Assembly (NCBI GenBank): GCA_963920525.1
Contig: OY986436.1
Span: 32,803,648-32,867,647 of the forward strand
Length of the DNA: 64,000 nt
Direction: 5' to 3'
DNA from: Dichetophora obliterata
Lineage: Eukaryota; Arthropoda; Insecta; Diptera; Sciomyzidae
Shown here: in pieces, positions 57,396 through 64,000 of the stretch
How positions within the stretch are numbered: position 1 is the first letter of the stretch
Layout of the letters: every line of letters begins with the position of its first letter
The notes under the pieces: model-generated
The model's database searches: none
The model's input: the letters and a program-made list of their open reading frames with translations, nothing else
Told to the model about the DNA's origin: nothing
Position numbers and translations under genes: made by a program

Positions 57396-58330
57396 CAGGG
57401 TTGTCCATATTCGAAGCGCGGGTTGTCCATCTGGCAACACTGTAACTTTCCGCAGTGATGCCAAATCGACTAATGACATACCGCGTTTGAAGCGTCATTC
57501 CAAGCAAATGTTTACAATGGAACAGTACACGCCACGCGAACGCTCTAAAATTGTTGAAATTTACATTCAACAAAACAAGTCAATAGTGAAAACTCAACGT
57601 GCTTTCAAAAAATGAGCGATGAAGCTCATTTTCAGTTGAACGGAACGGTAAACAAACAAAATTGCCGTATTTATGCCACTGAAAATCCACAAGAGATTCA
57701 AGAGGTACCTCTTCACGATGCAAAAGTCACTGTTTGGTGCGGCGTTTGTGCTAAAATGCTCATTGGGCCGTTCTTTTTCGAAGATGATAATGGCCACAGA
57801 GTTACTGTCAATCAGGAGCGTTATCGCGATATGATAAACAATTTTTTCATGCCAATCGTTCGTCGAAAGCGTATCAGGCACTACTGGTTTCAACAAGACG
57901 GCGCGCCACCACACACAAGCCGCACTACAATCGATTTTTTGAAGCAATTTGTTCCCTGGCCGTTTGATTTCAAAAAATTGTGATTTCGATTGGCCGCCAA
58001 GATCACCAGATTTAACGCCTCCAGACTTCTTTTTGTGCGGTTATTTGAAATCAAAGGTTTACGTCAACAAGCGAAAGACCCTAGAAGAGCTGAAAACCAA
58101 CATCCGTCAAGAAATAACCGCCATTCCCATCGAAATGTTGAAGAAAACCATGGAAAATGCTGCAAAACGGGCACAATTTACGACCATTTACGAGATATCA
58201 TATTCAAGAAATAATGTAAGCAAATCTACTTGAACCCAATTAAATGATATTCATGACGAACAGACAAAAAATTGTGGTTTCTTTGATTTATTTAAAAATA
58301 AAATGGGTGCTTCGAATATGGACAACCCTG
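57396..58330 (+). mobile_element. Mariner-like element, internally deleted, with perfect TIRs
   Basis: Perfect 22-bp inverted repeats (CAGGGTTGTCCATATTCG and four more bases) bound 935 bp, and TA flanks both sides (57394-57395 and 58331-58332). Identical ends suggest recent mobility, probably helped by an active relative. It carries a broken transposase. Confidence 0.88.
57517..58233 (+). pseudogene. Mariner-like transposase with deletion and frameshift
   Basis: MEQYTPRERSKIVEIYIQ at 57517 is the N-terminal helix-turn-helix, cut after about 32 codons. It is joined out of frame to SDEAHFQLNGTVNKQNCR (57612 onward), where the first catalytic Asp sits. VTVWCGVCAKMLIGPFFF and WFQQDGAPPHTSRTT, with the second Asp, follow. 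A frameshift near 57950 separates this from NCDFDWPPRSPDLTPPDFF, with the third Asp. The two Asp codons are 112 nt apart, so a single inserted base would restore 36 intervening residues, the same spacing as in the copy at 33655-34125. The C-terminus ends at 58233. Confidence 0.88.
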
Positions 58331-58334
58331 TACA

Positions 58335-59130
58335 GTGATGTGCAAAGAAATATTGACACCTGTATTTTTATATTCGAAGATGCATGAATTATATACAAGG
58401 TGCCCCTGCTATAGCATTAATTCCCTCGGGTAGTGATTTTTCTTGATAAGGCGAGTAAGGAAATGCAAGGATAAGGGTGACCCCCTTCCCCCTTTGGGAG
58501 CTAGAGAGGAAAAACCAAAAAATAGTTGTCATTACATTTTACGCCATTTTTAATGTATCTCTTAGCCGATCTCCAAAGTCAATAGCATCTTGAAAAAGAG
58601 ACTAGAAAATTGCAGAAATCTGCGAAACAGAAAAAAATTTTAATACGTCTTACTTTAAACTAAAATGGATTAATGTGTCTTCCTAGTGATAGTCGTCATG
58701 CTGAAATACTTGTTTTTTGTTTTAAGCATTAGTTTAATTTAGCACAGGACATTTTTTTCCATTGCAGTTTAATGGGGCAATTAAGTAATAAGGTAGTTAA
58801 GTAATTATGTAATTTAGTAACTAAAAAGTAAATTTCATATATTTTCCTTTCTCTGCTTCAACCATTACTTCATTATCTTTAGCCAATACTTTCCATTTTT
58901 ACTAAAACAAAAAAGATTACGAAACTAATTACGATTTACTAAACATTTACAAAAAAGAAAAACTACATTTGTGAAACAGTGCAGACGATTCAATCATCAT
59001 GGTTAATGAATTTATGTATAAATTGCTTAAATTAATAAAACTAAAATGTTTCTCTTATTCAATATCATAAAATAATAGGTTTTTTTTTTAGAAACTTTAA
59101 ATTATATACGAAAACAGTTATTAAGTAATT
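58335..59130. other. AT-rich stretch without recognised content
   Basis: No supported frame, repeat pair or RNA signature was found here. The same holds for 60430-61350, apart from a G-rich run at about 60849-60880. Confidence 0.5.
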
Positions 59131-60130
59131 TCTTAAATGAAAATTTCAAAAAGAAAAGTCTAAATTATTTTCAATAGATATTTCATTATACAAATACAAA
59201 GCACGAGAAATTGGCTCATTAAGTGCATAAAGAGTTCTATGGATTTCTGAATGAAATAAAGAGTAATGGCTTAATGTCCTTGCAGGAATATTAAAAGAGA
59301 CAAATTGTAATAACTGGGCACAGTCAATATGACCTGATATAAGATCATGGATAAATATTAATGATTGAAGAAGCTTTCTTCTTGTTTTAAGTGTTTTCAA
59401 ACCCAATAGCATAATTCGTGCGTCATAAGAAGGCAAAGGCTCAACAAAATTTAATGAACGAATAGCAAACCGAGTAAACGATTTTTGAATTTTTCCAATC
59501 GCGAGCAGTGAATTAAATAGAACGGACTCCAAATAAAGGAAGCATATTCTAACCTTGACCTCACAAAAGAATTATATAAACAAATTAGTGTAAAAGGATC
59601 AGAAAACTCTGTACTATTCCTAGGCACAAAAGCAAGTAATGAATATGATTTTGGAACCAGATAATTTATATGCTCAACAAAAGTGAACTTGAAATCAAAT
59701 ACCACACCTAGATCTTCAATGGAATTAACATTCAGTAAGGGAGTACCAGAGAGATAATACGAAGAAATGGACGTAATAATGGATTTTGAGTACGTCATAG
59801 AAAGACATTTATTAAAATTTAATGGTAAAAAATTCATTAAAGTCCAAGAAAGCAAATTATTAAGATCCTTCTGTAACAGAACAACATCATTCAAATAAGA
59901 GATTTTACTAAATAACTTTAAATAGTTAGCATAAAGTAAAAATTTTTCTGAATGAAAACATTTACTGACATCATTAATAAATAAAGTAAAGAGCAAAGGG
60001 CCAAGAATGCTACCCTGCGGTACTCTAGAAGAGGCAATAAATTGATACGATTTAACTCCATTTCATTCAACAAAACATACTCTATTTTCCAGATAAGACT
60101 GGATCCACTTCAAGAAAACAGAATGAAAGC
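59130..60130 (-). pseudogene. Second jockey-type reverse transcriptase, 5'-truncated
   Basis: On the minus strand, FHSVFLKWIQSYLENRVC precedes SRVPQGSILGPLLFTLFIND. The active-site box is mutated to LLYANYLKLF (normally YADDLK). DLNNLLSWTLMNFLPLNF, the thumb segment LEYASFIWSPFY and the C-terminal piece FTRFAIRSLNFVEPLPSYD through NEPISRALYLYN follow. Frames shift once near 59490. It is a different family from 54790-57346: little sequence is shared outside core motifs. Confidence 0.85.
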
Positions 60131-61439
60131 TTTTTTAAAAAGCTTTTTATTTTTTGGTCACTGTTGAATTTTCTGTGGAAATGCCCATAAACATAACAGC
60201 CAGTGTATAAATATAGAAAGTTTTGTTTAAAATACGAAAAAGTTTAGTATTTTTGGAGTGTTTTGTCCTTAAGCTCGCAACTGGTGTTAATTTTTTATAG
60301 GAAATATTTGGATTATTATTATTTAACCTCTTAACATCAACTTTCTCAAAGACAATAACACGTTTACCCCAATACGGGACAAGTAAGAGACCAAAAACTG
60401 ATGCGTTGAATTGCACTGTTGATCTATATTAAATGTGTAAAAAAAAAATTTCCGCTCCTAACTTTTCAAAGCCCCGCTAGGGTTTTGCTCTTAAGGGGTA
60501 GAATTTTCATCTCTTTATAGTGGTGTATAAGACTTTTTAAAAAATTTGTTTTACTGTGTTATTATTACCATAAAATGGACTGAAATAATGCATTAATTTA
60601 TTTTGAAAAAATGTCCTACATCAAGGCAAACATGAATAAAAAATTCTATGAAAAAAAATTTAATATATTGACCTATTGTTTTTGTCTTTTTTTTTTTCTT
60701 AAATTTGAAATGCATTAGAATATTTTAAATATGTTTCATCTAAAATTACTCTCTGAAAACCGGATTTTCGAACAAAACTGGGCCATTTTGGACAATTCCT
60801 GGACTTTCAAGGGTTCTAATTACTTAATTTGACACCCTCGAGTTTTTCAGGGGGGGGGGAGAGGGAAGGGGAGGGGCATGGATGACTCCATACAAAGTAG
60901 CATTTGACTTGGTCTAAAGCCCATCTCAAGTATCTATTTATCCCCAATTTTGTGTTCGCAATTTTCAAAATTAAACCAAACAAATAAAGCAAAACATGTA
61001 CAAACAGTAATAACACACGCAACACTTGACCTTGATAAGATAATTTGCAAACCCACTTTTTACTACAACAAACGCATGCTCTGTTTTTGCAAGTGATAAG
61101 CCTCAACTGTTTAAATAAAGACGTTTTATGACGGTGAAGTTTGTTATAAAAACTTATGAACTTTTATCTGTTTCTTACGTAAAACTAGTAAAAAAACTTG
61201 TAAAAAACAAGTCAAATACTCAAAATTTGTTAATATCCGAAAAAGAATTAGACTATTTTTTAGCACCTTGTTTTTCTGCGATATCTATATCTTTTATAGT
61301 AAAGCTTATATTTTTATAAGCTTTTATTTAACTTGCTTCGTTTGTATGTATGTATGTCTTCAAAACTTGCAAGCCATTTTTCTACAACTTATTGGTATCC
61401 GATTAAGCTGAAATTTAGCATACATATGTAAGTCTGGTG

Positions 61440-61660
61440 AGAATGCAATATTATGATAAAACCACATTATGATTTTTGCCACACCCCTTTTTACCGAACA
61501 CAAATCAATAAAAATGCTATATCTCTAAAACTACTGGGCCGATTCAGCTGAAATTTTGGCAGTAAATTGCTATCGCGTAGAGAATAATTAAAGAACATTT
61601 TTGCCACTCCCCCTTTTACCGCCCAAAAGTCAATAAAAATGCTATATCTCCATAACTTTT
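61440..61660. repeat. Two tandem units of about 127 bp, dispersed family
   Basis: CCACACCCCTTTTTACCG and CAATAAAAATGCTATATCTC occur at about 61481-61530 and again, slightly diverged, at 61606-61650. Related single copies lie at 300-630 and 39540-39610. Non-coding. Confidence 0.65.
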
Positions 61661-61689
61661 GAAAATAAAAGAAGTTAATAATAAACCTT

Positions 61690-62342
61690 TAAGACTAAAA
61701 AGTGAAAAATAAATAAAAAGTAAAAAAAAATTGTTTAAAATAAGCTTTTATTTAAAAAAGACGTGAACTAAAAAGAAAAAATAAATTTAAGTGACATTTG
61801 CCGTATATGTATATAGTAGGTATATTCTAGGTGCAGAAGAACCAATCTCCTGGTTATTCATCATCATAATATAAGCGTACGTAAATTGGTAAGATCTAAG
61901 GACTTATATAAATTTAGAATTTTTCAAATACATTTATATTTAAAAGCTTGAGGAACCGATGTCCGCCATCCGTTATACAGATTAACTTCACATTATCAGT
62001 GGCATTGAATATTTTAGTAAGCTTACCTGTATATAAACTGCGATCCATTACACAGGTTTACTACATAATATCAGTGCCTTAAGCTTTTAAATATAAATGT
62101 ATTTGAAAAATTCTAAATCTATACAAGTCCTTAGAACTTACAATTTACGAACGCTTATATTTATTATGATGATGAGTAACCAAGAGAGGAGTTCTTCTGT
62201 ACCTAGAATATACCTACTATATACATATATGATAAATGTCACTTAAATTTATTTTTTTCTTTTTAGTTCACATCTTTTTTAAATAAAAGCTTATTTTTTT
62301 AAAAAAAATGTTTTACTTTTTATTTATTTAAGTAAAAAGTCT
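61690..62342. mobile_element. Fold-back element, about 650 bp
   Basis: The left arm (about 61690-61965) and right arm (about 62075-62342) are inverted copies. Shared words include ATAAGCTTTTATTTAAAAAAG, cut here, AATTTAAGTGACATTT, TAGTAGGTATATTCTAGGT and TTTTCAAATACATTTATATT. The loop is about 110 bp. AT-rich ends make exact termini uncertain. Confidence 0.85.
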
Positions 62343-62344
62343 AT

Positions 62345-63500
62345 TTTGTACCTTAAAAATAAGATCAGAAACGGCAAGATATGTAAAATAGAAGACCGTT
62401 GACAACTGAAGAATGATATTTATATTAGTGGTAGCTTGCAATAACAAAATTGTAAGGGATTAAACATACGCAGCACAAAAACGTAGTGTATACAGTACAC
62501 AAGAACAATATATAAGATGTAGCATATAACATATATAATACGCAGGAATATTATATATTATTCTTGTGCAGTACGTATAAAGCGTATTATGTGACCATGG
62601 TTTAATTTTGTTTTTGACAAGCAGCGTTTTAATTAAATTTAACAATTTAAAAAATAAAAACTAACCATTTAGAGATCTAAAATTTATGTAAAGTTTGATA
62701 TAATTTGAGATGGCAATTTCTTTTTTATACAAATACGAAATTTACTCGGTTTTTATTCAGGGTGGGTTCGTGGAAGCGCTTAGCGTAAACTTATAGCTAT
62801 GCACTTTCAGTATATATACGTCGTTCATTGAATACCATTATTATTTTCCGAGTTACATCTGAAACGTCCAGCTGCTTTATATATAAAAATGCTTTGATTT
62901 TTAAAACAACGGTAGCTTGCTATTTTTTTTAGAAAAAGACTTAAAACACAAACTAGTAAAGAGTTATCTTTGATTTGACCTTAGCTAGGCGTGGTTTTCA
63001 TCAATTTTTTTATCAAATTGGAATGCAAAATACGTTTAAGATATCAAAAATTGTGTGTTAAATAGCAAAATAAAATAATAGTATATGTAAATGCACACAT
63101 TTTTGTGAAATATAAGTTATGCTACTTTGATGACGTCACTTTGTACAAGAATAAGGCGGAGTTTAGTTTGGGAGCTTATCGACAAAAATTTGTCTTTATC
63201 AATTTTGGCATGTTATCATTAAACTTCATTTTTAAGTCAAAAAACTCTTTTTGACGCTTTACAAGAATTTGCCGTTGAGACTTGTCCATAGGTGATATAA
63301 AAGAAATCATCCTATAAAGATGAACAAGAGATATATCTGTGTATATATATATTCAATTATATTCATCTAAAAAGAACATTATATGTTTTGAAAACAGCCA
63401 AAGTAACAGTGTCTTTTTAATAAAAAAAAATGTATAATCATTGTTAGACTATTATTACTTTAAGCTATAAAGATTTTTTGCTGCTAAAATAATGATACTA
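62345..63500. other. AT-rich stretch without recognised content
   Basis: Only short AT-rich direct words are visible. The frame at 62460-62645 has no recognisable feature. Confidence 0.5.
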
Positions 63501-63508
63501 AAATGTAA

Positions 63509-64000
63509 AGGGTGACCCAATAAGAGCTTCCTACTTTGTTTTCTAAATTAAATACATAACTATCAATGTATTGATGCAAATATTTATTTGTTTAAAAATT
63601 ATTTTTTAAAAAATGTCGCCCAAGACTAGCTCTTAAATGGTCCATGCTGTGGGGTTTGCAAATTTCGACAGTATTCGAGATCGGCGACGAATCGATTTTT
63701 AACGGTTTTCACGAACACTCTCTGCTACTGCAGCAATATTCTCAAAATTACGGGCTCTATGCACTCTGGTTGAGTGATGAACGTCCAATAGTGTAAAATT
63801 GGTTCGAAATTTGGTGATGGTTTGGACGCTCATAACGACTTAAATTATTTTGAAGAACTCTATAACATTCTCTTACTGATGACTGATTTTAGTAGTAAGT
63901 TGCCACAATTAATAAACGTTGTTAAGGAGTAAGTATATTCACAATTGATTCGTACTGAATACTGAACACAAACGTCATATGGACAAGCCATTTGACACAT
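63509..64000 (-). pseudogene. Mariner-like element, fourth copy, runs off the window
   Basis: On the minus strand, SVRECYRVLQNNLSRYERP (near 63830-63890) is helix-turn-helix sequence. TKFRTNFTLLDVHHSTRVHR and ENIAAVAESVRENR follow, then a stop, then SIRRRSRILSK. At about 63650 it jumps to the C-terminal MDHLRASLGRHF, so the catalytic core is missing, as in the copy at 3023. GGGTGACCCAATAAGAGC at 63510 is probably the 3' terminal repeat. The 5' end lies beyond 64000 or is too diverged to place. Confidence 0.7.

Noticed and set aside
60849..60880. G-rich run as a quadruplex or regulatory site
   Set aside because: One long G-run with no supporting context; likely low-complexity sequence.

Overview
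This window looks like a gene-poor, repeat-dense, strongly AT-rich piece of an insect nuclear genome, most probably a brachyceran fly. The evidence is the mix of Tc1, mariner-like, hAT, piggyBac and PIF/Harbinger relics, AP-endonuclease non-LTR elements of types common in flies, tRNA-derived SINEs, and two promoters with a TATA box and a TCAG initiator about 27 bases downstream. There is no bacterial-style gene organisation, rRNA, CRISPR array or virus. I cannot name the species.

Only one cellular gene family can be supported. Two first exons, at 6940-7004 (+) and 44590-44672 (-), share about 190 bp of upstream sequence, TATA box, initiator, 5' UTR, a signal-peptide exon and a phase-2 GTATGT splice donor. 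They face opposite ways about 38 kb apart. A third piece, 31237-32341 (-), is a 367-codon exon with no ATG in its first 300 codons. It encodes an Ala/Lys/Glu-rich helical protein with 11-residue and 30-residue repeats. Its acceptor phase fits the minus-strand signal exon at 44590-44672, across an intron of about 12.2 kb full of transposons. I propose that the two form one gene for a secreted alanine-rich helical protein. The plus-strand paralogue seems to use a different second exon.

Layout. 1-3000: dispersed repeats and a fold-back MITE. 3000-5560: a mariner-like relic, then a nearly intact DD37E Tc1-like element inserted in an older MITE. 6300-8740: repeat and the plus-strand secreted-peptide gene. 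9650-12640: a TACACGG element and a 1.29-kb direct duplication. 12966-13548: PIF/Harbinger MITE. 14300-20890: an AP-endonuclease LINE on the minus strand, apparently split by a 4.4-kb hAT-like insertion that carries a SINE. 22670-24070: a TIR element next to a GERFHQ-type protein fragment. 28387-30330: two adjacent fold-back elements. 31237-44865: the proposed minus-strand gene, whose intron holds a mariner-like relic, a deleted Tc1, a hAT MITE with perfect 8-bp duplication, and a piggyBac-like remnant apparently nested in a Tc1-like element. 45136-47296: one hAT nested in another. 47460-48160: a dispersed repeat with about 140-bp tandem units. 48887-49371: piggyBac MITE. 49890-54450: SINE and a complex inverted-repeat region. 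54790-60130: two different non-LTR retrotransposon relics flanking an internally deleted mariner-like element. 61690-62342: another fold-back element. 63509-64000: a fourth mariner-like relic running off the window.

Nearly every transposon is broken by internal deletion, frameshift or stop codon. The closest to functional is the Tc1-like element at 4080-5380, with one stop near its C-terminus. All calls come from reading the sequence; no database search was run.
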